DNA of 47,808 nt from Streptomyces acidicola (GTDB lineage Bacteria > Actinomycetota > Actinomycetes > Streptomycetales > Streptomycetaceae), in NCBI RefSeq assembly GCF_009377235.1, contig NZ_VMNX01000045.1, positions 1-47,808 on the forward strand. Reading direction: 5' to 3'. The number at the start of each line of letters is the position of its first letter. The stretch's first letter is position 1. Positions 15,634 to 23,584 of this stretch are shown here, piece after piece. A program made the position numbers and the translations under genes. The notes below the pieces were generated by a model. The model saw only the letters and a list, made by a program, of their open reading frames with translations. It made no database searches and was not told where the DNA came from.

Positions 15634-16080
15634 GTGTCCCCCCACACGACTCCCTCCCCCCGGCTCACGGACGTCGCGAGCCCAAGTCGAGCGCACTGGC
15701 TTGAGCTCCCCGCACAGCGTTCCAGTGTCAGAGTCGCCCGTCGCTCCATGAGCGCGCGGCTCACCGCGTGGCGCCTGCCCGGTGAGTTGTGCGCGGACGC
15801 GGAACTGCTCGTGTCGGAGCTGGCCACCAACGCCGTACGCCACACGCTCAGTACGCGGTTCCTGTGCGGCATCGGGCTCATCACGGAAGCATGTCTCCGC
15901 CTCGAAGTGCACGATCAGGACGGCACGGGCCGCGGTCTGCCCACATGCGAGCCGGGCCCGGACGACGAGAGCGGCCGCGGACTGCTCCTGGTGCAGGAGA
16001 TCGCGGACAGCTGGGGAGTCGATCGATCACTGCTCACCGGGGGGAACGCCGTGTGGGCGACGCTGACCATCCCCGTGTGA
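15634..16080 (+). CDS. ATP-binding protein, RsbW/anti-sigma-factor-like HATPase
   Basis: 148 residues from the GTG at 15634, preceded by GGAAGG at about 8 bases; the open frame extends upstream but only this start has a ribosome-binding site. The HATPase_c_2 core is seen as LLVSELATNAVRHTL (N box) and DESGRGLLLVQEIADSWGV (G box), with WATLTIPV as the closing strand. Such small stand-alone ATPases accompany XRE/DUF397 pairs in WhiJ/AbaA-type loci and may act as switch kinases or anti-sigma factors. It converges with the GH16 gene 25 bases downstream. Confidence 0.88.
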   Translation: MSPHTTPSPRLTDVASPSRAHWLELPAQRSSVRVARRSMSARLTAWRLPGELCADAELLVSELATNAVRHTLSTRFLCGIGLITEACLRLEVHDQDGTGRGLPTCEPGPDDESGRGLLLVQEIADSWGVDRSLLTGGNAVWATLTIPV

Positions 16081-16105
16081 ACCTGGCGGGTGCACTCAAG
16101 GAGGG

Positions 16106-17011
16106 TCACTTCCATCCGTACGCGTACGCGGCGACCCAGGTGATGTCGAGTTGGGCGCTGCTGCCGGGAGCCGCGCCCGGCCCCTGCAAGGCACTTTCGT
16201 TCTGGAGCACCCAGGACAGTGGACGGTCCGGCACGTCGCGGGTGTCATGTCCGGTCTGCCGGCCGTCCACGAAGAACCGCACATGTCCCGGCGTCCACTC
16301 CGTCGAGACGGTGTGCCACTCCGTCCAGGTGTCGCTGCCAGGGAAGTAGCCCTGCCTGCCTCCGCCGCACGGATGATGGAAGGCGGTGAGCGGGCCCGTC
16401 CACTCACCTTCGGGATGGTCCATCTCGCAGCCCCCGCCGTAGTGCAGCCACGCCGACTTGTATCCCGGTGCGAGCTTGGTCACCCTGATACGGGCGCTGT
16501 ACTTGCCGTACTTCATCTGCATGACAGCGCGCGGCACAACTGCGGCAGCATGCACGGGACCTCCGCTCTCGGGTCGCCACATCCTGATGAACATGCGTCC
16601 GTCGCCGTTCTCCGCGGGACCCACGCTCACGGTGTCCTCGGGGTGGTGGACACCCACGACATCCCGGCCCCGGTCGTCCGCCGTGTCGGGCCAACCCGCC
16701 GGATAGGCCCACCAGTTGTCGCGGTACGTGCCGCTCAGGCCTCCGCAGTACGCGGCGGAGGTGTCGACATGGTGGTCACAGTCGCTGAACGCGCCCAGCG
16801 GCACCCGGTCACCGTTGAAGTCCTCCGCGAGGACCTGCCAGAAGGGCCCGCAGTCGCCGCGGGGCAGTTCGGTGCCCGCGGTACGGCAGGCCTCGGCCGG
16901 CCCGGGCGCTCCGTCAGCACGGGGCACACCGAGGAGAACGGCCAGGAGCAGCAGACCCAGGGGGATGAGCAGGGTGCGCCTGCGACGGTGCGGTGCCGCG
17001 TGGGAACCCAT
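16106..17011 (-). CDS. Secreted glycoside hydrolase family 16 protein
   Basis: 301 residues from ATG 17011, which has a GGAGGG about 8 bases upstream and gives a proper secretion signal (Arg-rich start, LLIPLGLLLLAVLLGV, then ADGAPG). The GH16 active-site pattern ExDxxE is present as EMDHPE (Glu196, Asp198, Glu201), with WTEWHTVSTEWTPGHVRFFV and a DITWVAAYAYGW end typical of the beta-jelly-roll. GH16 enzymes cleave beta-1,3/1,4-glucans and related galactans; the specificity is not evident. No carbohydrate-binding module is attached. Confidence 0.87.
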   Translation of the reverse strand: MGSHAAPHRRRRTLLIPLGLLLLAVLLGVPRADGAPGPAEACRTAGTELPRGDCGPFWQVLAEDFNGDRVPLGAFSDCDHHVDTSAAYCGGLSGTYRDNWWAYPAGWPDTADDRGRDVVGVHHPEDTVSVGPAENGDGRMFIRMWRPESGGPVHAAAVVPRAVMQMKYGKYSARIRVTKLAPGYKSAWLHYGGGCEMDHPEGEWTGPLTAFHHPCGGGRQGYFPGSDTWTEWHTVSTEWTPGHVRFFVDGRQTGHDTRDVPDRPLSWVLQNESALQGPGAAPGSSAQLDITWVAAYAYGWK

Positions 17012-17217
17012 CGGGAGGCCCTCCGATCCTCGGTGCGGGGGAGAGCATCCTCGCCGTACGGCCGGTGCGACGCCATCCCCGGAACGAGGCGCGTACCGGA
17101 CCGTCATGCTCCGCCGCCGGGGAGGCGCACCCGCGCCCACGGCACGCTCTGCGGGACAGGACCCGGCGGACCACACTGGTGTTGTCGTCCGTCGCGACGA
17201 GTGGAGGAGAGCCGGTC

Positions 17218-18069
17218 ATGACCACCCCAACCACCCCGTTCCCCACAGCCCGGGCCGTCAGGGTCACTCCGGAAGGGCTCCTGTGGGAGCCCAGCGAACG
17301 CTGGGTGCGCGGCCGTAAGGGTGATGTCACCGTCGTGGACAGCAGGCATCCCGTCCTGGTGTGGGAGCCCGACGTGCCGGTGCCGCTCTATGCCTTCCCC
17401 CGCGCGGAGGTCCGCGAGGATCTGCTGCGCCCGGCTAAGAATCCCCCGACGGGCGCGCACACCGGATCACGGATCTTCTACGACCTCGAGGTCGACGGTG
17501 AATTGTTCGAGAACGCGGCCTGGACGTACCCCGCCGACGACCTGGCCGGTCACATCGCCTTCGAGTGGTTCCGGCGCAGCGGCAAGGGCCTCGACCACTG
17601 GTACGAGGAGGAGGAAGAGATCTTCATCCACCCCCGCGACCCGCACAAACGGGTGGACGCCGTCCCCAGCAGCCGCCATGTCCGGGTCGAGATCGGCGGC
17701 ACCGTCGTCGCGGACACCCACCGCCCGGTCCTGCTCTTCGAGACCGGGCTGCCGACGCGGTACTACATTCCGCGCGAGGACGTCCGCCTCGACCTGCTCG
17801 ACCCCACCGACCACAGCACCGGGTGCCCGTACAAGGGCACCGCCGAGTACTGGTCGTTGCGGGGCGACACCGACGTGGCGCCGAACGTCGTCTGGAGCTA
17901 CGCGGCCCCGCTGCCCGCGGTGGGTGCCGTCAAGGGCCTTCTCGCCTTCTACAACGAGGCGGTCGACATCACCGTGGACGGCGAACGCCTGGAGCGGCCC
18001 GTCACCCCGTTCACCAAGACGCTCCAGGCGCACCCCGCGAACCGGCCCCCGCTCGATCCTCCCCTCTGA
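17218..18069 (+). CDS. Tandem DUF427 domain protein
   Basis: 283 residues, preceded by GGAGGA 8 bases before the ATG. Two DUF427 units are visible: residues about 30-115 (DSRHPVLVWEPDVPVPLYAF, then WTYPADDLAGHIAFEW) and about 150-255 (DTHRPVLLFETGLPTRYYIP, then CPYKGTAEYWSL and VWSYAAPLPAV). The family has a small barrel fold and no assigned function. Its end overlaps by a few bases the amidohydrolase remnant read on the opposite strand. Confidence 0.88.
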   Translation: MTTPTTPFPTARAVRVTPEGLLWEPSERWVRGRKGDVTVVDSRHPVLVWEPDVPVPLYAFPRAEVREDLLRPAKNPPTGAHTGSRIFYDLEVDGELFENAAWTYPADDLAGHIAFEWFRRSGKGLDHWYEEEEEIFIHPRDPHKRVDAVPSSRHVRVEIGGTVVADTHRPVLLFETGLPTRYYIPREDVRLDLLDPTDHSTGCPYKGTAEYWSLRGDTDVAPNVVWSYAAPLPAVGAVKGLLAFYNEAVDITVDGERLERPVTPFTKTLQAHPANRPPLDPPL

Positions 18070-18241
18070 GCAGCCGCCGGGGATCGGCGACACGGAAGGC
18101 GTACGCCGCCGCTCCGTCCGGACCGAAGCCGGTATGCGGCGGCGGCTCCGCGTAGGGCCGGTCCGAGCCCTGGACGACGGCATCGACCCCCAGCGTGCGG
18201 ACCATGGCCTCGACGGCGCACGGACCGTACGTCGACGGCGG
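18062..18241 (-). pseudogene. C-terminal remnant of an amidohydrolase (TIM-barrel) gene
   Basis: Immediately after the lyase stop codon the leftward frame continues with TYGPCAVEAMVRTLGVDAVV, then QGSDRPYAEPP and YAFRVADPRRLL. That is the usual C-terminus of an Amidohydro_2-type enzyme (late metal-ligand Asp in GSDRP, NP/DPxxLL helix). No N-terminal three quarters exists, and the fragment starts in frame at the stop of the lyase gene. A deletion seems to have joined the lyase gene to this tail. A 64-codon frame starting at the ATG at 18205 could be expressed but is unlikely to be functional. Confidence 0.6.
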
Positions 18242-19780
18242 TCACGACGCTCCTCCCAACAAGCCGCGCAGTGTGCTCAGGACCTCGTCGGATCCCAGGA
18301 TGTCGCGGCTCACCGCCTCCACGTCCACCCCGCAGGGCCGGTCCTCGTCCAGGCGCGGCACGATCTCCCGGATCGTCCGGTGCAGAAGCTCCGGTCCCCG
18401 CCCCAGCGTGGACGGTGCGGCCAGGTCCACTGCCTGGGCGGCGGCCACGGCCTCCACGGCGAGCAGGTGACGCAGCCGGGCCAGGACCGTGGACAGCCTT
18501 CGTGCCCCGAGCGCCGCATTGGTCGAGTCGTCCTCGACGGCGTCCGCACCGTGACGGGGGTCGGTGCACACCGGTGTGGACAGCATGCGGATCTCGGCGA
18601 CGAGTGCCTGCGCCGTCTTGGCCAGCGGCGCGAAGCCCGAGCGCTCCGGACCGTACGGCGACAGGTTCGCGGGCAGCCCGCTGACGGCGGGGTCGAGCAG
18701 CCGGCGCATGCGCTCGGCGGAGAGCGACGCGGTCTGCGTCAGGGCCAGCGCGAGGGTGTCGAAGGCGAGCGCCAGGGCCGGGGTGTGGAAGTTGCCGGAC
18801 GAGAGGATCTCGCCGGTGTCGGCCAGCACCACCGGATTGTCGCCGCAGCCGCCCAGCTCCGGCCCGAGCGCGTCGTCGGCGAAGCCCAGCGCGGCGTACA
18901 GCGCCCCGTGCACCTGTGCCGTGCAGCGCAGGCTGACGGGGTCCTGAACGCGCCGCGCGTGCCGGGGATCGGTCAGTTGGCCGCCCGCCAGCAGGGCGAG
19001 CAGCTCGCCCGCCGCGCGGGACTGACCCGGGGCGGGGCGCAGGCCCAGGACCCGGGGATCGAGCGGGCTCGTGTTCGCCCGGAAACCCTCGTAGGTCAGG
19101 GCCGTGACCGCCTGGGCCAAGGTGAGGACGGCGGCGGCCTCGTGCAGGGCGAGAACACCCTGTCCGGCCGCCAGCGGGCTCGCGCTGCACAGCACGTGCC
19201 CGTCCTTCGGGCCCAGCGCGGCGGGGGCGAGACCGGCCCGCCGCAGAGCCTCGGCGCCGTCGAGCACGGTGCCGCCGAACTCCGCTCGGCCCTCACCGAT
19301 GACGACCAGGCCGACATGGGCCATCTGACACAGATCGGAGGCGCCGATCGACCCCACCTCGGGTAGCACGGGATGCACCCCCGTGTTGAGCATCGCCACG
19401 AGCAGCCGGGGAATCTCCGGCCGCACTCCGCTGCCTCCGCCCGCGATGCCGCTCACGCGGGCGAGGACGGCGGCACGTACGACGGGAACCGGCAGCGGAT
19501 CACCGACCGCGTTGGCCCGTCCCCGGACCGTACGGACGCTGAACACCTCGAGCTCGCCGCGTGGCAGTGCGTACGACGAGCGGGTGCCCAGGCCCGTCGT
19601 CAGGCCGTAGGCCGGCACCTGGCGGTCGACGACGTCGTCCACGACCGCTCGTTCGCGCGCCAGCCGGGGCAGTACCTCGTCCGCCAGCACAACGCGGGCG
19701 CCGTGGTGGGCGACGGCGACGACATCGTCGTAGGACAGCGTCCTCCCGTCGACGACGACCTCTGCGGCGATCCCTGTCAC
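18242..19780 (-). CDS. HAL/PAL-fold lyase with altered MIO and active-site residues
   Basis: 512 residues, the normal histidase length. Fold and landmarks are clear: YGLTTGLG (catalytic-loop Tyr58), VGSIGASDLCQMAH, VQDPVSLRC, ILSSGNFHTPALALAFD and DPRHGADAVEDDSTNAA. However, the MIO-forming Ala-Ser-Gly is Ala147-Ser148-Asp149, one residue shorter than the usual GASGDL. The NGT motif is replaced by CSASP near 199-200, and the catalytic Tyr of QDPYSLR is Val282. A normal histidine, phenylalanine or tyrosine ammonia-lyase is therefore unlikely. An MIO-independent elimination, as in ergothionase, is the alternative I favour. The GTG start overlaps the cyclodeaminase gene stop. Confidence 0.85.
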   Translation of the reverse strand: MTGIAAEVVVDGRTLSYDDVVAVAHHGARVVLADEVLPRLARERAVVDDVVDRQVPAYGLTTGLGTRSSYALPRGELEVFSVRTVRGRANAVGDPLPVPVVRAAVLARVSGIAGGGSGVRPEIPRLLVAMLNTGVHPVLPEVGSIGASDLCQMAHVGLVVIGEGRAEFGGTVLDGAEALRRAGLAPAALGPKDGHVLCSASPLAAGQGVLALHEAAAVLTLAQAVTALTYEGFRANTSPLDPRVLGLRPAPGQSRAAGELLALLAGGQLTDPRHARRVQDPVSLRCTAQVHGALYAALGFADDALGPELGGCGDNPVVLADTGEILSSGNFHTPALALAFDTLALALTQTASLSAERMRRLLDPAVSGLPANLSPYGPERSGFAPLAKTAQALVAEIRMLSTPVCTDPRHGADAVEDDSTNAALGARRLSTVLARLRHLLAVEAVAAAQAVDLAAPSTLGRGPELLHRTIREIVPRLDEDRPCGVDVEAVSRDILGSDEVLSTLRGLLGGAS

Positions 19781-20778
19781 GAGAATCGCAGCTTCTGGCC
19801 CAGGCCGCGCTCCTCGGCCTTCTTGAGCAGGGCGGCACCCAGCGCGATGTCGGAGAGCGAGAGCCCGCGGTGCCAGAACAGGTTCGTCTCGTCCGCACTC
19901 TCCCGGCCGGGTTTGCGGCCGGCGACGATCTCGCCCAACTCACCGTGCAGGTTGGTCTCGTCGAGTCTGCCGGAGTCGACGTGTGCGCGCAGCGCGCCGA
20001 ACGGCCCGGCGTGGGCCTGGCCCCAGTCGTCGACGACGATCTTGTCCATGATGTCCGTGAGGCCGAGTTCGACGGCGCTGTTCGTTCCGTACGGCACGAC
20101 CAGTGCGCCCGGGGTGATCCACTCGGTCCTGAGCAGCGGCTCGGGCCGCTCCAGGCGGGACGCCTCCACCACGATGTCCGCGCCCTCCACGCAGGTCTTC
20201 CAGTCCTCGGTGACGACGACGGGCTTTCCGAGTTCCCGCTCCAGTCGCTCGGCGAAGGCACGGCGGCTCTCGGGGCGACGCGAGTGGACGCGTATCTCGG
20301 TGAGGTCGAAGAGCCGGTCGAGCAGGCGGACGTTCCAGTACGACGTGGCGCGGGCACCGATGTGCCCGAGGACCCTGGCGTCCGGGCGGGCCAGGTGACG
20401 TGCCCCCAGCGCGGTGAGCGCACCGGTCCGCATCTCGGTGAGCGCGGTGGCGTCGAGCACGGCCACCGGCATGCCGGTGCGCGGGTCGAAGAGGTTCAGC
20501 AGCGCCATCTCGGAGGGCAGCCCCGCCTTGTAGTTGTCGACGTAGTCGCCCACGATCTTGACCCCGGCCAGCCCGAGCGGGGCGACATAGCCGCGGAGGA
20601 CGTTGAAGTGGCCGTTGAAAGCGGGATCGGGCATCAGGTGGACGCGCGGTTCGATGACCGTCTCTCCGAGGCCTTGGGCGCGAAGCCCGTCCTCGACGGC
20701 GTCGAGTATCTCGAAGTCGGTCAGTTCGAGCTGTTCGATGTCCGAACCGTTCACGAAGGTGAACCAGACCGGTTCCAT
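19777..20778 (-). CDS. Ornithine cyclodeaminase / mu-crystallin family dehydrogenase
   Basis: 333 residues. The family fold is seen in GLAGVKIVGDYVDNY (substrate-contacting Lys), VLDATALTEMRTGALTALGA, the Rossmann segment ARVLGHIGARATSYWNVRLL and DIVVEASR. Members reduce or cyclise imino acids with NAD(P)H (ornithine cyclodeaminase, alanine dehydrogenase, SbnB-type opine cleavage), so the exact reaction cannot be named. It is the first gene of a two-gene unit coupled by GTGA to the HAL-like lyase, with a GGGAG about 9 bases before its ATG. It is divergent from the OpuC-type importer and probably processes a product or co-substrate of what is imported. Confidence 0.9.
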   Translation of the reverse strand: MEPVWFTFVNGSDIEQLELTDFEILDAVEDGLRAQGLGETVIEPRVHLMPDPAFNGHFNVLRGYVAPLGLAGVKIVGDYVDNYKAGLPSEMALLNLFDPRTGMPVAVLDATALTEMRTGALTALGARHLARPDARVLGHIGARATSYWNVRLLDRLFDLTEIRVHSRRPESRRAFAERLERELGKPVVVTEDWKTCVEGADIVVEASRLERPEPLLRTEWITPGALVVPYGTNSAVELGLTDIMDKIVVDDWGQAHAGPFGALRAHVDSGRLDETNLHGELGEIVAGRKPGRESADETNLFWHRGLSLSDIALGAALLKKAEERGLGQKLRFS

Positions 20779-20836
20779 GGGTGTGTCTCCCTACGTCTGA
20801 GCTGGCCCATTCTGAACGGCACATCAGCAAGAGAAT

Positions 20837-20858
20837 GTGGGCATTACGTGGGCATTAC
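20837..20858. repeat. Tandem 11-bp direct repeat in the divergent promoter
   Basis: GTGGGCATTAC occurs twice without a gap (20837-20847 and 20848-20858), 60-80 bases upstream of the cyclodeaminase ATG. One unit equals about one helical turn, so a regulator could bind both copies on the same DNA face. The divergent intergenic region (20779-20973) is clearly less GC-rich than its surroundings. Confidence 0.7.
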
Positions 20859-20911
20859 GGACGCCCCCGGCCTGATTTCGTGCGAACGTAACACGCCATT
20901 CACAGTCGAGC

Positions 20912-20956
20912 TTGACTGCCATTCAGCCACCGATAACGCTGCATGACCATATGCAG
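20912..20956 (+). promoter_or_regulatory. Possible promoter and inverted repeat upstream of the OpuC-type operon
   Basis: TTGACT at 20912-20917 resembles a -35 hexamer; the best -10 candidates (GATAAC at 20932 or TAACGC at 20934) have imperfect sequence or spacing. CTGCAT (20939-20944) and ATGCAG (20951-20956) form an inverted repeat with a 6-base spacer, 18 bases before the TTG start of the ATPase gene. This is a plausible operator or a translation-modulating hairpin. Confidence 0.4.
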
Positions 20957-20973
20957 TCGGGTAAGGGGCAACC

Positions 20974-22191
20974 TTGATCAGATTCGACACGGTGAGCAAG
21001 AACTATCCCAACGGCACCACGGCCGTGGACGAGCTGTCCCTGGAACTGGCCGAGGGCGGCATCACGGTCCTGGTCGGTCCCTCCGGCTGCGGCAAGACCA
21101 CGACGCTGCGCATGATCAACCGCATGGTGGAGCCGACGGCCGGGACGGTGAGCCTGCGCGGCCAGGACATCCGGGAGATCCGCGCCCCCGAGCTGCGCCG
21201 TGGCATCGGGTACGTGATCCAGCACGCCGGCCTGTTCCCTCACCGCACCATCCTCGACAACATCGCGACGGTTCCGCTGCTGCTCGGGTGGAACCGAAGG
21301 AAGGCGCAGGCGCGGGCGGCGGAACTGCTGGAACTCGTGGGGCTGCCCAGCGAGATGGGCAAGCGCTACCCGAACCAGCTCTCCGGCGGTCAGCAGCAGC
21401 GCGTCGGGGTGGCCAGGGCACTGGGCGCCGATCCGCCGGTGCTGCTGATGGACGAACCGTTCAGCGCGGTCGACCCGATCGTGCGGGCGGAGCTGCAGGC
21501 GGAGTTCATCCGACTGCAGAAGGAGCTGCACAAGACGATCGTGTTCGTCACTCACGACATCGACGAGGCGATCAAACTCGGCGACAACATCGCGGTGTTC
21601 CGGACCGGCGGCAGGCTCGCGCAGTTCGACACCCCCGAGCGGCTGCTCGCTCACCCCGCAGACGAGTTCGTGGCCGGCTTCGTGGGACAGGACCGGGGCA
21701 TCCGACGGCTGTCCTTCGTCAAGGCGGCCGAGGTGCCGCTGCGCGATGGCCCGGTGCTGCCGGCGACCACTCCCGTGGCGCGCGCACGGGCGGCGGGCGA
21801 GCCGTGGGTGCTCGTCGTCGACGACGAGCGGCGACCGCTCGGCTGGGCCGCGGAAGCCGAACTGCCGGAGAACGGCACGCTCGCGGACGCGTCGCTCACG
21901 CGGCTCGGCCACACCTTCAGCCTCGTCGGCGACTCGGCGCGGGCCGCCCTCGACTCGGCGCTCCTGTCGCCCTCCCGGCTCGCGGTGGGCGTGGACACGG
22001 ACGGCGCGGTCGTCGGAGTCGCGGACGCGTACGAGCTGTCCGCCGCGACCGCCGCCGCCGACAGGGCGGAGGCGGAGGCAGCCGGGGACAAGTCGGCCGG
22101 GGCGGAGGCAGCCTGGGACAAGTCAGCCGGGGCCGAGGAGGAGGCCGGGGGCAAGGCGGACACGGGCAGCGCGGGCGGCGGTGAAGGATGA
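20974..22191 (+). CDS. Glycine betaine/quaternary-amine ABC transporter ATP-binding protein (OpuCA/ProV-like)
   Basis: 405 residues from a TTG start preceded by AAGGGG. The ATPase domain has Walker A GPSGCGKTT, signature LSGGQQQRV, Walker B VLLMDEP and the H-loop VFVTHDIDEA; the motif pattern RRGIGYVIQHAGLFPHRT is typical of OpuCA. A C-terminal accessory (CBS-like, degenerate) region covers about 245-355. The last 45 residues are a low-complexity Ala/Glu/Gly/Lys tail encoded partly by two 30-bp tandem repeats. It is the first of four genes whose products form a complete importer, with ATGA coupling to the first permease. Confidence 0.93.
   Translation: MIRFDTVSKNYPNGTTAVDELSLELAEGGITVLVGPSGCGKTTTLRMINRMVEPTAGTVSLRGQDIREIRAPELRRGIGYVIQHAGLFPHRTILDNIATVPLLLGWNRRKAQARAAELLELVGLPSEMGKRYPNQLSGGQQQRVGVARALGADPPVLLMDEPFSAVDPIVRAELQAEFIRLQKELHKTIVFVTHDIDEAIKLGDNIAVFRTGGRLAQFDTPERLLAHPADEFVAGFVGQDRGIRRLSFVKAAEVPLRDGPVLPATTPVARARAAGEPWVLVVDDERRPLGWAAEAELPENGTLADASLTRLGHTFSLVGDSARAALDSALLSPSRLAVGVDTDGAVVGVADAYELSAATAAADRAEAEAAGDKSAGAEAAWDKSAGAEEEAGGKADTGSAGGGEG
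22071..22130 (+). repeat. Two 30-bp tandem repeats in the ATPase tail
   Basis: Units 22071-22100 and 22101-22130 match at 28 of 30 positions and encode EAEAAGDKSAG-like and EAEAAWDKSAG-like decapeptides at the C-terminus of the OpuCA-like protein. This is probably slippage-prone, dispensable tail sequence. Confidence 0.8.
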
Positions 22192-22853
22192 GCGACGGCG
22201 AACCGCTCGTCCGGTGGCAGTGGATCGGCGACCACGCCGGTGAACTGGCCGACTACACCGGTATCCACCTGCGACTGGGCCTTCTGCCGGTACTGTTCGG
22301 GCTGATCATCTCGGTGCCCCTCGGGATCCTCTGCCATCGCCGGCGATGGCTGTACGGGCCGGTGCTGACCGTGGCCAACATCCTGTACTCGATCCCGTCA
22401 CTGGCCCTGTTCATGATCTTCGTCAAGTACACCGGGCTGACCGAGCGCACCGTGATGATCCCCTTGACGCTCTACACGCTGTCGGTCCTGGTACCCAATG
22501 TCGTGGACGGGCTGGCCTCGGTCCCCGAACCGGTCCGGCAGGCGGCCACCGCGCTGGGATTCGGCCCGATACGGCGTGTCGTCCAGGTCGAACTGCCGAT
22601 CGCCGTGCCCATCGTCATCGCCGGCGTACGCGTCGCCGCCGTCTCGTCCATCAGCCTCGTCGCCGTGGGACAACTGATCGGACAGGGCGGTCTGGGGTAC
22701 TACATCACCCGTGGCCTCCAGCTCGACTTCCCGACGCCGATCGTCACCGCGATCGTGCTGATCATGCTGCTGGCGCTCACTACCGACGCGCTGCTGGTCC
22801 TGGCACAGCGACTGCTCACCCCTTGGTCCCGGAGCAAGGTGACGGCGTCATGA
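22188..22853 (+). CDS. OpuC/ProW-type ABC transporter permease
   Basis: 221 residues with five or six membrane segments. The EAA-like loop is PVRQAATALGFGPIRRVVQV and the conserved SLVAVGQLIGQGGLGYYITR segment is diagnostic of OpuCB/OpuCD permeases of quaternary-ammonium importers. The ATG overlaps the stop of the ATPase gene and the TGA overlaps the next permease start, so the subunits are made in fixed ratio. Confidence 0.93.
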   Translation: MSDGEPLVRWQWIGDHAGELADYTGIHLRLGLLPVLFGLIISVPLGILCHRRRWLYGPVLTVANILYSIPSLALFMIFVKYTGLTERTVMIPLTLYTLSVLVPNVVDGLASVPEPVRQAATALGFGPIRRVVQVELPIAVPIVIAGVRVAAVSSISLVAVGQLIGQGGLGYYITRGLQLDFPTPIVTAIVLIMLLALTTDALLVLAQRLLTPWSRSKVTAS

Positions 22854-23539
22854 ACGATCTCCTGAACCAACTCCGGCTCGTGGGGGACTGGCTGGCGTCC
22901 TCGAAGCAGTGGCACGGTGACGGGGGAATCCCCCAGCGGCTCCTGGAGCACCTCACCTACAGCGGTCTGTCTCTGCTGTTCGCCGCCCTGATCGGGCTGT
23001 CGTTGGGGCTGCTCGTCGGGCACACCGGCCGTGGGGCGTTCGCCGTGGCCGGCGTGGCCAACCTCGCGAGGGCGATCCCCACCTTCGGCCTGGTGGTCCT
23101 CGTCGTCACGCTCGCCGGGCTCAGCACCACGCCCGTGCTGGTCGCCCTGGTCGCGCTCGCGGTCCCGCCGATCCTCATCAACACCTTCGAGGGAGTGCGC
23201 GGTGTCGACCCCGCCACCAGGGACGCCGCGCGCGGGGTCGGCATGACCGAGTGGCAGGTCCTGGTGCGGGCGGAGGTGCCGATGGCACTGCCGCTGATCC
23301 TCCTCGGGTTGCGGATCGCCGCGATCCAGGTAGTGGCCACCGCGACCGTCGCGGCCTATCCCGGTCTCGGCGGCCTGGGCCGCTTCATCGTCGACGGACT
23401 CTCCCGCAACGACTACGAGCTGGTCATCGGCGGCTCCGCGCTCGTCGTCGTACTGGCGCTCGTCGTCCAGATCGTGTTCGCCGCGCTGCGGCGCACCATC
23501 GTCTCACCGGGCCTGCGGGCCACGGTCTCCAAGTCCTGA
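22850..23539 (+). CDS. OpuC/ProW-type ABC transporter permease (second)
   Basis: 229 residues from the ATG at 22850 within an ATGA overlap; an upstream extension of the frame lies inside the first permease gene and is not real. Family segments are LARAIPTFGLVVLVVTLAGL, the EAA loop ATRDAARGVGMTEWQVLVRA and VVATATVAAYPGLGGLGRFI. It forms a heterodimeric channel with the preceding permease. Confidence 0.93.
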   Translation: MNDLLNQLRLVGDWLASSKQWHGDGGIPQRLLEHLTYSGLSLLFAALIGLSLGLLVGHTGRGAFAVAGVANLARAIPTFGLVVLVVTLAGLSTTPVLVALVALAVPPILINTFEGVRGVDPATRDAARGVGMTEWQVLVRAEVPMALPLILLGLRIAAIQVVATATVAAYPGLGGLGRFIVDGLSRNDYELVIGGSALVVVLALVVQIVFAALRRTIVSPGLRATVSKS

Positions 23540-23584
23540 GCTGTCCGGGCCCTGGCCTCCGGGTTCCGAGAAAGGGAAACACCC

